This document shows, piece after piece, positions 26,432-35,468 of a DNA stretch of 64,000 nucleotides. Source of the DNA: JASHPR01 sp963739645 (GTDB lineage: Bacteria; Actinomycetota; Actinomycetes; Streptosporangiales; Streptosporangiaceae); assembly GCA_963739645.1 (NCBI GenBank), contig CAVUBM010000062.1:3400-67399 (forward strand), in the 5' to 3' direction. The translations under genes were made by a program, and so were the position numbers. Below the pieces are notes generated by a model. It ran no database searches. It was not told where the DNA came from and saw only the letters and a program-made list of their open reading frames with translations. Each line of letters opens with the position of its first letter. Positions within the stretch are counted from its first letter, which is position 1.

Positions 26432-28100
26432 ATGCCGTCGCCGAGCAAGAGCCGGAAGACGAGCCCGAAGCAGTCCCGGCAGGCCAGCGCGGGTAAGGCC
26501 GACGCCGGGAAGCTGGCGGCCTACCAGCGCAAGCGGGATTTCGGGCGCACGCCCGAGCCAGCGGGCGCGCCGCCGCAGGAGCGCGCCGCGGACGCCCCCG
26601 GTTCGTGGTGCAGCGCCACCGAGCCCGCCGGCGTCCACTACGACCTGCGGTTCGAGATCGACGGCGTGCTGGTGAGCTGGGCCGTGCCCAAGGGGCCGAC
26701 GCTGGACCCGAACGTGCGGCGCACCGCGATCCACGTCGAGGACCACCCCATCGAGTACCTGGACTTCGAGGGCATCATCCCGGCGGGGGAGTACGGCGGC
26801 GGCGACGTGATCGTGTGGGACCAGGGCACGTGGGAGCCGCACGCCACCGACGACCCGGCCGCCGCGGTCGCCGCGGCGACTTCCACGCCGACGTCAGCGG
26901 GCAGAAGCTGCGCGGCCGGGCTGATTCTGGTCGCGCCGCGGCCGACGGTGACTCGGAGAAGGACCAGTGGCTGCTGCTGCACAAGCACGACGACTTCGCC
27001 GTCGACGGCTGGGACCCGGAGGAGCACCCGCGGTCGGTGCTCAGCGGCCGCACCAACGACGAGGTCAAGGCCGACCCGCACCGGATGTGGCGCGGCGACC
27101 TGCCGCCCGCCGCAGGCGTCGATCGCTATCGGCGAGGCCGCGCCGTCGGGCCCGGACCCGGCCGAGCTCGACGCGCTCGACGCCCTGCCGGGCTCGGGCG
27201 GCACGTGGGAGGTGTTCGGCCGCAGGCTCAAGGTGACCAACCTGGACAAGGCCATCTTCCCCGGCCGGGACGGCGAGGAGCCGATCACCAAGCGCGAGTT
27301 CATCGGCTACGCGGCCCGGATCGCCCACACCGTGCTGCCCTACCTCGAGGGCCGGGCCCTCAACATGAACCGCTTCCCCGGCGGTGCCGACACCGAGGGC
27401 TTCTGGCACAAGCAGCTACCCGAGCACGCGCCCGACTGGCTGCCGCGCTGGGACAACCCCGACGCCGACCGCGGCGACGCCACGACGCTTCCTGGTCGTG
27501 GACGAGCCGGCCGCGCTGGTGTGGGCGGCCAACTTCGGCGCGCTGGAATGGCACGCCTGGACCGCGCGCACGGACCAGCCGGTCACGCCGACCTACGCGC
27601 TCATCGATATCGACCCGGGCCCGGCCACCACCTGGGATGACGTGCTGACGCTGGCCCGGCTGCACCGCACCGCCCTGGAGCACCTGGGCGTGCGGGCGCA
27701 GCCCAAGCTGACCGGCCGCCGCGGCCTGCAGATCTGGGTGCCGATCACCCGCGGGCCCAGCTACGACGAGACCCGCGAGTGGGTTAAGCAGCTGTCCCAC
27801 GCCGTCGGCGCCGTGGTGCCCGATCTGATCAGCTGGGAGTGGGACGTCAAGGCGCGCCAGGGCCGGGCCCGGCTCGACTACACCCAGAACGTCAAGAACA
27901 AGACGCTCGTGGCCCCGTACAGCCCGCGCCCGGCGGCGGGCGCCCCGGTATCCGCTCCGATCGAGTGGGACGAGCTGGACGACCCGGCGCTGCGGCCCGA
28001 TGGCATCACGATCCGCTCGGTGCTGGACCGCCTGGCCCAGCGCGGCGACCCGTTCCGCACGGTGCTGGACGCTGACCAGACGCTTCCGCCCATCCAGTGA
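26432..28100 (+). pseudogene. LigD-like protein: 3'-phosphoesterase (PE) plus polymerase (POL) domains, several frame breaks
   Basis: Combining plus-strand frames gives a PE domain (KLAAYQRKRDFGRTPEPAG; FVVQRHRARR; VHYDLRFEIDGVLVSWAVPK; IPAGEYGGGDVIVWDQGTWE; WLLLHKHDDFAVDGW) and then the archaeo-eukaryotic primase-like POL domain (FGRRLKVTNLDKAIFPG; LNMNRFPGG; ALIDIDPGPATTWDD; KLTGRRGLQIWVPI; DYTQNVKNKTLVAPYS). These are end-processing modules of bacterial NHEJ; the ligase module is absent. Breaks fall near 26,597, 26,635, 26,880, 27,120 and 27,480. No ku gene is adjacent. Either a decayed gene or uncorrected sequence. Confidence 0.8.
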
Positions 28101-28178
28101 CGGTCCTTTCCTGGCCAGCAACTGATGGCATCCTGGTCACGAGATGACCCTTACCACTACCAGCCATGAGGCAGGCCA

Positions 28179-28568
28179 ATGAGCGAGCAGGTCAGCGGGA
28201 CGCATGGTCCTGCGGAGGACGACGCGATCAAGCGCCAGGACCGGGACGAGTTGCGCGCGCACGGCGAGGAGTGGCCGGAACCTGACGCGGACGAGGATGA
28301 CCCGGACACGACCTGGGCCGCCACCGGCCGGTTCGCGGGAACGCCGTCAGGGGAGGACTGGGAGGCCATCGAGCTGCGCAGCGAGCTGGGCCGGCACCTG
28401 GATCGGGCCACGTTCCCGGCGACGCGGGCGCATCTGCTCGAGACCCTGACGGCACACCAGGCGGAGCAGCGGCTGCTGGACATGGTGTCGTCCCTTCCGG
28501 CCGGCGCCACGTTCGGCAGCCTCGCAGAGCTGCTCCAGGCACTGGGAGTGCCCCAGGAAGAGCGCTAG
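28179..28568 (+). CDS. DUF2795 domain protein
   Basis: The 129-residue acidic protein ends in a DUF2795 domain: ELRSELGRHLDRATFPATRA, HLLETLTAHQAEQRLLDMVS, SLPAGATFGSLAELLQALG. Such proteins are common in actinobacteria and have no assigned biochemical function. The N-terminal half is hydrophilic and probably disordered. Its TAG stop and the TAG stop of the convergent DUF1992 gene share the palindrome CTAG. Confidence 0.85.
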   Translation: MSEQVSGTHGPAEDDAIKRQDRDELRAHGEEWPEPDADEDDPDTTWAATGRFAGTPSGEDWEAIELRSELGRHLDRATFPATRAHLLETLTAHQAEQRLLDMVSSLPAGATFGSLAELLQALGVPQEER

Positions 28569-29065
28569 CGGTCGCGGCGCCGGCGCCGCCACCGGGGGCG
28601 CGGGGGCTCGCCAGCTTCCGCCTGGCGGCCGGGATCGGCGGGTGACCTGGCCGGTGGGGGCGCAGGCTGCCCGTCCCGCCATCTGGAGATCATTTCTTCC
28701 TCGTTCACCAGCGGCACGAATATGGGCGGGCCCAGCGGGAGACGGCGCCATTCCATGATGCGGTGATTAAGCTCCGCCACGGCGTCGCGGACCTCGTGCT
28801 CAGAGCGGAAGCCCGGCACGCTCTCGGCCAGCCGCTGGCTCTGGCTGCGCAGCTTCAGCGGCGTGGGCAGGAGCTCGTCGGCCGGCACACCCTCCTTGTG
28901 CAGTTTGTCCCGCAGCCAGGCCAGGCCGTCGTCCGCCTCGCCCCGGTTCGGCAGCGGCTTGCCCGCGCCCGGCAGATTGTCGAAGGCGCCCCGTTCTTCC
29001 GCCTCCTGGATTTGCTGGTCGATCCACGACGTGAAGCTCATTCCAGACGGCTTGCGTTCCGTCAT
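28565..29065 (-). CDS. DUF1992 (DnaJ-C28-like) domain protein
   Basis: The 166-residue product carries the DUF1992 core: SWIDQQIQEAEERGAFDNLPGAGKPLP, DDGLAWLRDKLHKEGV, and LRSQSQRLAESVPGFRSEHEVRDAVAELN. The GAFDNLPGxGKPL motif is diagnostic. The family is related to human DNAJC28, and its bacterial role is unclear. An Arg/Pro-rich tail ends the protein. It converges on the DUF2795 gene with a four-base overlap. Confidence 0.87.
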   Translation of the reverse strand: MTERKPSGMSFTSWIDQQIQEAEERGAFDNLPGAGKPLPNRGEADDGLAWLRDKLHKEGVPADELLPTPLKLRSQSQRLAESVPGFRSEHEVRDAVAELNHRIMEWRRLPLGPPIFVPLVNEEEMISRWRDGQPAPPPARSPADPGRQAEAGEPPRPRWRRRRRDR

Positions 29066-29092
29066 GCCGCTATTTTCTCAGCGCCGCTTTTC

Positions 29093-29232
29093 TCACGGCC
29101 GGGCGGCCGCTGGCTCGCGGCCGCCCGCCTGCCAGGCCTTCCCGATCTCTCTGAGCATCGCCGGGTACACGATCAGGTGCCGGAACGGCGTGATCATGGC
29201 CATGTAGCCGGTCCCAGGCGACCCGGGCTCGC
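29093..29232 (-). pseudogene. C-terminal remnant of a DUF2867-like protein
   Basis: About 45 residues read GTGYMAMITPFRHLIVYPAM then LREIGKAWQ before the TGA at 29095-29093. This matches the C-terminal end of DUF2867 proteins (YMALIKPFRHLIVYPALM). The rest of the domain is missing: the matching sequence stops where the peptidyl-tRNA hydrolase gene ends. It is a truncated leftover. Confidence 0.55.
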
Positions 29233-29235
29233 GGT

Positions 29236-29582
29236 CTAGAGCAGCGGCAACTCGCCGGTCACCGCGTCGAGCCGCCGGCTTCGGCGGGTCCCAGCGCGCA
29301 GCAGGTCGCGGTGCCGGGCGCCAGCTGGGTCCGGCCAGCGTCATGAACGAGCTCGACCGGCAAGCCCGCCGCCCGGCCCTGTTCGGCGATCTGCAGCATC
29401 TGCTCCGCGGAGGTGACCCGCAGGACCACCTTCGGCTGGCCGCCGGCGAGCCAGGCCGCGAAGTCGTCGCTGCCGTAGCTGGCCAGGGCCGCCGCCACGG
29501 CCGCGTGGGCCACCTGAGCGGCGATCTTGCCTCGCCCCATGCCCAGGTCGGCCCGGACGACCAGGACCAGTTTCTCCGGCAT
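29236..29582 (-). CDS. Peptidyl-tRNA hydrolase, Pth2 family (frame break near the end)
   Basis: MPEKLVLVVRADLGMGRGKIAAQVAHAAV is the Pth2 signature (KxVLVVRxDLxMxxGKxAAQxxHA), with QPKVVLRVTSAEQMLQIAEQ and LPVELVHDAGRTQLAPGTATCCALGPA following. Pth2 recycles peptidyl-tRNA. One frame ends early as GGSTR; a one-base shift near 29,280 restores RLDAVTGELPLL and a TAG at 29238-29236, the usual C-terminus. This suggests an error, not a dead gene. Confidence 0.85.
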
Positions 29583-29621
29583 GAGAGAAACGTTAGGCCG
29601 TCACCCCTCGCCTGGCCGCGC

Positions 29622-30713
29622 TCATCCGCCGCCCCCGCCGCTGACGTCAGGGCCGAGCCCGCGCAGCGCGGGGGCGACCTCGTCCGCGAACCGGGCCAGC
29701 GACGAGCGCGCCTCCGCGTGGCTCAGCGAGCCGAACGCGAACGCGCCGGCGAAGTGGTTGCAGCCCGAGGCCCGCAGCATCCCGGTGAGCCGCGCCCGGA
29801 CGGTGGCGGCCGAGCCCGCGATCACCCGGCCCTCATCGATCGCGCGGGCGAAGTCCTGCGGCCCGGTGAAGTGCTCGTCGCCGTGGCGCCGCCACAAGGC
29901 GGTGAACTGCTCGTAGAACACCTCCATCGCCTCGATCACCCGCTCCCTGGCGGCGCGGTCGGACTCCCCGACGTAGACGTTGCGCATGATCCCGAAGCGC
30001 GGTGTCGGCATCCCCGCCCCGCCCATCGCGGTCCCTGGCGGTGCCTCCGCCACGCCCGCGAAGTACTCGTCCCGCCGCAGCCGGGTCTCCTCGATCGTGG
30101 GGGACCTGAAGCTGAACCCGAGAATGGTGTTGATTCCCATCTTGCCGAGCCGGGGGACGCTGGCCGGGTTGCTGCTGGGGTACCACAGCGGCGGGCGGGG
30201 CGCCTGACGGGGCCGGACGGGCAGTTCGGCGGTGCCCGCCGCAGTCCCCGGGGTGCCGGCGGCGCCGGTTTCCAGCATCCGCAGCGCCGACGCGAGCACC
30301 TCGTCGTAGCGCCGCTGGGCGTCGCCCGGCTCGATCCCGTAGGCCAGCAGCTCGTAGGGGTTGCCGCCTTTGCCCAGCCCTATCTCCAGCCGCCCCCCGC
30401 TGAGCTGGTCGAGCATGGCGATCTCCTCAGCCAGCCGCACCGGGTGATAGAGGGGCAGCACATAGACCAGGGGGCACAGCCGGATGCGGGTGGTCCGCAC
30501 GGCCGCGGCGGCCAGGAACACGCTGGGCGACGGCACCAGGCCCAGCGGCGTGCCGTGATGCTCGGCCAGATGGTAGATGTCGAACCCGCGGGACTCGGCG
30601 TCGGCGAGCAGGTCAAGCCGTTCGGCGTAGAGCTGGCCGGGCTCGCGCACCCCGTCCGAATCGACCCAGTCGAACAACCCGAACGTAACCGCCGGGCCGC
30701 TTCCGCTTGTCAT
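29622..30713 (-). CDS. LLM class flavin-dependent oxidoreductase
   Basis: A 363-residue luciferase-like barrel with FGLFDWVDSDG, YHLAEHHGTPLGLVPSPSVFLAA, CPLVYVLPLYHPVRLAEEIAMLDQLSGGRLEIGLGKG, and PPLWYPSSNPASVPRLGKMG. The HHG motif and SGGRLEIGLGKG place it near bacterial luciferase alpha-like FMN-dependent monooxygenases. AGGTGAG lies just upstream of the ATG. It is divergent from an alpha/beta hydrolase gene with about 90 bases between them. Substrate unknown. Confidence 0.87.
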   Translation of the reverse strand: MTSGSGPAVTFGLFDWVDSDGVREPGQLYAERLDLLADAESRGFDIYHLAEHHGTPLGLVPSPSVFLAAAAVRTTRIRLCPLVYVLPLYHPVRLAEEIAMLDQLSGGRLEIGLGKGGNPYELLAYGIEPGDAQRRYDEVLASALRMLETGAAGTPGTAAGTAELPVRPRQAPRPPLWYPSSNPASVPRLGKMGINTILGFSFRSPTIEETRLRRDEYFAGVAEAPPGTAMGGAGMPTPRFGIMRNVYVGESDRAARERVIEAMEVFYEQFTALWRRHGDEHFTGPQDFARAIDEGRVIAGSAATVRARLTGMLRASGCNHFAGAFAFGSLSHAEARSSLARFADEVAPALRGLGPDVSGGGGG

Positions 30714-30803
30714 GCTCACCTGCGTATCACGGGCTCCTTCCGCTGCAGGGGTCAAGCCACTACATTCGGCCCCACGCCGGGCATCGTGGACGGGGAGGTA
30801 TCC

Positions 30804-31562
30804 GTGACCAGTTCGTACCGGACGGTCGGCTCCGGGGATCATCATGTGATCGCGCTGCATGGCTGGTTTGGCTCGGCCCAGGGATGGGGCGCGCTGCCCG
30901 ACTACCTCGACGGCGCGAGGTTCACCTACGTCTTCCCTGACCTGCGGGGCTACGGCAGCCGCCGGGACGTAGCCGGCGAGTTCACGATGGCGGAAGCCGC
31001 CGCCGACTCCCTGGCCCTCGCCGATGAGCTGGGCTGGGAGCGCTTTTCCATGGTCGGGCACTCGATGTCGGGCAAGGCGGTCCAGCACGCGATGCTGCAG
31101 GCCCCGGACCGGGTGACCCGCCTGGTGGCGCTGAACCCGGTGCCCGCCACGGGCGCGGGATTCGACGACGACGGCTGGGCGCTGTTCTCCGGCGCGGCCA
31201 GCGCCAGGGAGAACCGCACGGCGATCATCCATTTCACCACCGGCAGCCGCCTGACGCCGAGGTTCGTCGATCATGTGGTGCAGCATTCGCTCGACAACTC
31301 CACTGTCGAGGCGTTCGGGGCGTACCTGGAGTCGTGGGCCAAGGAGGATTTCTCCGCCCGCGTGCAGGGCAACCCGGTCCCGGTCAAGGTCATCGTCGGG
31401 GAGCACGACCCGGCCCTGTCCGCGCAGGTGATGGAGCAGACCTGGCTGGCGTTCTATCCCAACGCGGAGCTGGAGGTGCTCGCCAACGCCGGGCACTACC
31501 CGATGATGGAGACGCCGGCGGCCCTGGTGACGACCATGGAGGAGTTCCTGGGGCGGGACTGA
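30804..31562 (+). CDS. Alpha/beta hydrolase
   Basis: The 252-residue hydrolase has HGWFGSAQGWGALPDYLDG (oxyanion loop), the nucleophile elbow GHSMSG, VIVGEHDPAL with the acid, and NAGHYPMMETP with the catalytic His. All triad positions are intact. The GTG start follows GGGGAGG by six bases. Two bases separate its stop from the P450 start, so hydrolase, P450 and perhaps the methyltransferase form one operon. Esterase or C-C hydrolase activity is possible. Confidence 0.87.
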   Translation: MTSSYRTVGSGDHHVIALHGWFGSAQGWGALPDYLDGARFTYVFPDLRGYGSRRDVAGEFTMAEAAADSLALADELGWERFSMVGHSMSGKAVQHAMLQAPDRVTRLVALNPVPATGAGFDDDGWALFSGAASARENRTAIIHFTTGSRLTPRFVDHVVQHSLDNSTVEAFGAYLESWAKEDFSARVQGNPVPVKVIVGEHDPALSAQVMEQTWLAFYPNAELEVLANAGHYPMMETPAALVTTMEEFLGRD

Positions 31563-31564
31563 CC

Positions 31565-32893
31565 ATGACGGCGAGACCCGACACCGAGATCGTCTACGAC
31601 CCGGCCACGTACGTCGAGGGCGTGCCCTATCCGGCCCTGGCCCGGCTGCGCCGCCGCAGCCCCGTGGTCTGGGCCGAGGAGGTGCCGGTGCTCGGCTGGC
31701 CCGGCGGCCCGGGTTTCTGGCTGGTGCTCAGGCACGCGGACGTGCAGCAGGTGCTGACCCAGCCGCGGCTGTTCTCCTCCTGGCTCGGGGCCACGCAGAT
31801 CCGTGACCCGGCGACGCCGGATGCGCTCGGCTACGTCCGCCGGATGATGCTGAACATGGACCCGCCGGAGCATGCCCGGCTGCGGCGGCTGCTGGCCCGG
31901 TCGTTCACGCCCCGGGCCGTGGCCCAGCTCGAGCACCGGATCCGCGGGTACGCCCGGGCCCTGTGCGACCGCGTCCTGGCCGGCGGCGGCGGTGAATGCG
32001 ACTTCGCCAAGGATCTCGCCGCCGACATGCCGCTGCTCACGCTGGCCGACGTGCTCGGCATGCCCGAGCAGGACCGCGGGCTGCTGTTCGACTGGTCCAA
32101 CCGCGTGATCGGCTACCAGGACCCCGACTACGCCTCGTCCGCCGCTTTCGACTCCGCGGGCGGGACGCCGCTGGCCCGGGAGGCCGTCGCCCTGCGGCCG
32201 GGGCCTGACGAGCACGGGCGCCTGCCCGACCCGCGTACCCGCGACGGCCTGCCCGACCTGTACGCCTACGCACACCTGCTGGCGGACGAGAAACGGCGGC
32301 GGCCGGGCGATGACATCATGTCGATCCTGCTCGCCCAGGTCGATGACGACGGCGGCCAGGTCTCGGTCGAGGAGTTCGAGAACATGTTCTGGCTGTTCGC
32401 GGTGGCCGGCAACGAGACCCTGCGCAACGGCCTGCCCGGCGCGTGCATCGCCCTGCTCGAGCACCCGGACGCGCAGCAGGAGCTGCGGGCCGACCCGGCC
32501 CTGATGCCGGGGGCGGTGAACGAGATGCTGCGCTGGTGGACGCCGGTGATGACCTTCCGCCGCACCGCCACCGACGACTGCGACCTTGGCGGGCAGCGCA
32601 TCAGGGCAGGCGACAAGGTCGTGGTGTCGTTCGCCTCGGCCAACCGGGATGAGGCGGTCTTCGCCGGCGCCGACGGCTTCGACATCCGCCGCCACCCCAA
32701 CCCGCACCTGGTGTTCGGCCATGGCCCGCACTTCTGCCTGGGCGCCCATCTCGCCCGGACCCAGATGGGCGCGCTGCTGCGCGAGGTGCTCGCGCGGACA
32801 TCCGTGCTCAGCTACGCCGGCCAGCCGTCCTTCCTCCGGTCGAACTTCCAGCGCGGGGTCAAGCAACTCCCCATAGCCTGGTCGGCTCGTTAG
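31565..32893 (+). CDS. Cytochrome P450
   Basis: The 442-residue P450 shows the C-helix MNMDPPEHARLRRLLARSF (as MLNMDPPEH), the I-helix WLFAVAGNETLRNG with AGxET, the ExxR motif in NEMLRWW, and the heme loop FGHGPHFCLGAHLAR with Cys391. There is no membrane anchor. The pattern resembles CYP125/CYP124-like enzymes that hydroxylate steroid or lipid chains, but substrate is inference. A ~40-residue insertion around 200-235 (REAVALRPGPDEHGRLPDP) is longer than usual. Redox partners are not nearby. Confidence 0.88.
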   Translation: MTARPDTEIVYDPATYVEGVPYPALARLRRRSPVVWAEEVPVLGWPGGPGFWLVLRHADVQQVLTQPRLFSSWLGATQIRDPATPDALGYVRRMMLNMDPPEHARLRRLLARSFTPRAVAQLEHRIRGYARALCDRVLAGGGGECDFAKDLAADMPLLTLADVLGMPEQDRGLLFDWSNRVIGYQDPDYASSAAFDSAGGTPLAREAVALRPGPDEHGRLPDPRTRDGLPDLYAYAHLLADEKRRRPGDDIMSILLAQVDDDGGQVSVEEFENMFWLFAVAGNETLRNGLPGACIALLEHPDAQQELRADPALMPGAVNEMLRWWTPVMTFRRTATDDCDLGGQRIRAGDKVVVSFASANRDEAVFAGADGFDIRRHPNPHLVFGHGPHFCLGAHLARTQMGALLREVLARTSVLSYAGQPSFLRSNFQRGVKQLPIAWSAR

Positions 32894-32934
32894 GGTTGAA
32901 TCACCATATTTCCCTTGCCCTCGGAGGATTCGCT

Positions 32935-33752
32935 GTGACCGACGAACGCTTAGGAACCCCGGCCGAGGCGGAAGGCGCGGCCGGGCCGGTGATCGACACC
33001 ACGGTCCCGCACTCGTCTCGGATCTGGAACTACTGGCTGGGCGGCACCGACAACTACCCGGTCGATCAGGAGGCGGGCGAGCAGTACCGGGAGATCTTCC
33101 CTGGCATCGTCGACGTGGCCCGCCTCTCCCGGGGCTTTCTGACCCGCGCGGTCGCGTATCTGGCCGCCGACGCCGGGATGCGCCAGTTTCTCGACGTCGG
33201 CGCGGGCCTGCCGACGGCGGACAACACCCACGACGTCGCCCAGCGGGTGGCCGCGGAGAGCCGGATCGTGTACGTGGACAACGACCCCCTAGTGCTGGCG
33301 CAGGCCCGCGCCCTGCTGATCAGCAAGCCCGAGGGCCGTTGCGACTACATGGAGGCCGACCTCAGGGACCCGGCCGCGATCCTGGACATCGCCGCGGGCC
33401 TGCTCGATTTCAGCCAGCCCGTCGCGTTGCTGCTGATGGGGGTCATGGGCCATTTCACCGACGAGGAGGCCTACCCGATCGTGCGCCGCCTGCAGGACGG
33501 CCTGCCCCCGGGAAGCTATTTCGCGCTCTACGACGGCGCCAACGTCAACGCGGCCTTCAGCCAGGCCCAGGAGGGCTACAACCAGAGCGGCGCCGCGCCC
33601 TACTACCTGCGCAGCCCTGAGCAGTTTGCCCGGTTCTTCGAGGGCCTGGACCTGGTCGAGCCCGGGATTGTGCCGGTGCCAGACTGGCGGCCAGACCCCG
33701 CGGCGCCGCCGGCGAGATCTACTCGTACTGCGGGGTCGGACGCAACCGCTGA
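32935..33752 (+). CDS. SAM-dependent methyltransferase, DUF574 (Methyltransf_19) family, frame break near the end
   Basis: The sequence DTTVPHSSRIWNYWLGGTDNYPVD is the DUF574 hallmark, with FLDVGAGLPTADNTHDVAQ for SAM, VYVDNDPLVLAQARALL and PVALLLMGVMGHF. The GTG start follows GGAGG. A one-base shift near 33,705 changes the C-terminus; the alternative frame reads GEIYSYCGVGRNR to a TGA at 33750-33752, the normal family ending. Members are abundant in actinomycetes and methylate small molecules, often unknown. Confidence 0.85.
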
Positions 33753-33818
33753 TGAGGGTCTGACCGCGCCCGGCCCGGGTATGACTCACGAGCATCCTGC
33801 CGGCGAGAGGAGTTACCG

Positions 33819-35459
33819 GTGCCCGTAAATGAGAAGGCTGGACAGCCAGCGAGCCAGGCCGACCTCGTTGACGTCGCCGCGCTGGTGACCGCCTACTACG
33901 CGGAGCACCCGGACCCGGCCGCGCCCGGTCAGCAGGTCTCGTTCGGCACCTCGGGCCACCGGGGCTCGGCGTTCCGGCTGTCGTTCAACGATGATCACAT
34001 CGCCGCCACCACGCAGGCGATCTGCGATTACCGGGCCCGCAGCGGCATCACCGGGCCGCTGTTCATCGGCCGCGACACGCACGCGCTCTCCGAGCCCGCG
34101 TTCGCCACCGCGCTCGAGGTGCTCGTGGCGAACGACGTCCGGGTGCTGGCGGACAGCCGGGACGGCTACACGCCGACACCCTCGCTCTCCCTGGCGATCC
34201 TGGTGCACAACGACGCCGGCCCATCCGCTCTGGCGGACGGGATCGTGGTCACGCCCTCGCACAACCCGCCCGAGGACGGCGGCTTCAAGTACAACCCGCC
34301 CGACGGCGGCCCGGCCGCGTCGGAGATCACCTCGGTGATCCAGGACCGCGCCAACGACCTGCTCAGGGGCGGGCTCAAGGAAGTCCGCAGGATCCACTAC
34401 GACCGGGCCAGGGCCGCCGCAGGGAAACACGACTTCCTCGGCGCGTATGTGTCCGAGCTGGCGGCCGTCGTGGACATGGACGCGGTGCGGGCGGCCGGGG
34501 TCCGCATCGGCGCCGACCCGCTGGGCGGGGCGAGCGTCGCCTACTGGGGTGAGATCGCCGACCGGTTCGGCCTGGACCTGACCGTGGTCAACCCGGTGGT
34601 GGACGCCACCTTCCGGTTCATGACCCTGGACTGGGACGGCCGGATCCGGATGGACTGCTCGTCGCCGTACGCGATGGCCTCGCTGATCGACCGCCGGACC
34701 GAGTTCGCGATCGCGACCGGCAACGACACCGACTCCGACCGGCACGGGATCGTGACCCCGGACGCCGGGCTGATGAACCCGAACCACTACCTGGCCGCGG
34801 CGATCGACTACCTCTACCGGCACCGCGGGGACTGGCCCGCCGGGGCCGCGGTGGGCAAGACCATGGTCAGCTCCTCGATCATCGACCGGGTCACCGAGGC
34901 CGCCGGGCGCCGCCTGATGGAGGTCCCGGTCGGGTTCAAGTGGTTCGTGCCCGGCCTGCTGGACGGCACGGTCGCGTTCGGCGGCGAGGAGAGCGCCGGG
35001 GCCTCGTTCCTGCGCCGGGACGGGCGGGTCTGGACCACCGACAAGGACGGCATCATCCTGGCGCTGCTCGCGTCCGAGATCACCGCGGTCACCGGCCGCA
35101 CGCCATCGGAGCGGTACGCCGAGATCACGCAGCGGCTCGGCGACCCGGCCTACGCCAGGATCGACGCCCCGGCCACCCGTGAGCAGAAGGCGGCCCTGGC
35201 CAAGCTCAGCCCGGACCAGGCCGACATCCCCGAGCTCGGCGGCGAGCCGGTGCGGGAGCGGCTCAGCTCCGCGCCCGGCAACGGCGCGCCGCTCGGCGGC
35301 CTCAAGGTGATCACCGAGTCGGCCTGGTTCGCGGCCCGGCCGTCCGGGACCGAAGACGTGTACAAGCTCTACGCCGAGTCGTTCCTGGGGCCTGAGCACC
35401 TGGCCCGCGTCCAGGACGAGGCGCGGCAGATACTCGGTAAGGTGCTCGGCGGCGGTTAA
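33819..35459 (+). CDS. pgm: Phosphoglucomutase (alpha-D-glucose phosphate-specific)
   Basis: The 546-residue enzyme matches bacterial phosphoglucomutase over its whole length. It contains FGTSGHRGSAF, the phosphoserine loop VVTPSHNPPEDGG (Ser147), the metal loop GNDTDSDRHG, the sugar-ring loop FGGEESAGASFLR and the phosphate-binding ARPSGTEDVYKLYAES. It interconverts glucose-1-phosphate and glucose-6-phosphate in glycogen and cell-wall sugar metabolism. The GTG start follows GAGAGGAG. The gene is intact and precedes secA2 by nine bases. Confidence 0.95.
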   Translation: MPVNEKAGQPASQADLVDVAALVTAYYAEHPDPAAPGQQVSFGTSGHRGSAFRLSFNDDHIAATTQAICDYRARSGITGPLFIGRDTHALSEPAFATALEVLVANDVRVLADSRDGYTPTPSLSLAILVHNDAGPSALADGIVVTPSHNPPEDGGFKYNPPDGGPAASEITSVIQDRANDLLRGGLKEVRRIHYDRARAAAGKHDFLGAYVSELAAVVDMDAVRAAGVRIGADPLGGASVAYWGEIADRFGLDLTVVNPVVDATFRFMTLDWDGRIRMDCSSPYAMASLIDRRTEFAIATGNDTDSDRHGIVTPDAGLMNPNHYLAAAIDYLYRHRGDWPAGAAVGKTMVSSSIIDRVTEAAGRRLMEVPVGFKWFVPGLLDGTVAFGGEESAGASFLRRDGRVWTTDKDGIILALLASEITAVTGRTPSERYAEITQRLGDPAYARIDAPATREQKAALAKLSPDQADIPELGGEPVRERLSSAPGNGAPLGGLKVITESAWFAARPSGTEDVYKLYAESFLGPEHLARVQDEARQILGKVLGGG

Positions 35460-35468
35460 CTGTATGAC

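Noticed and set aside
29343..30800. Long plus-strand frame reading into the alpha/beta hydrolase
   Set aside because: The upstream part is antisense to the LLM gene; the hydrolase has its own GTG with GGGGAGG at 30804.
31496..32866. 456-residue minus-strand frame over the P450
   Set aside because: Shadow frame with no domain; the P450 motifs are on the plus strand.
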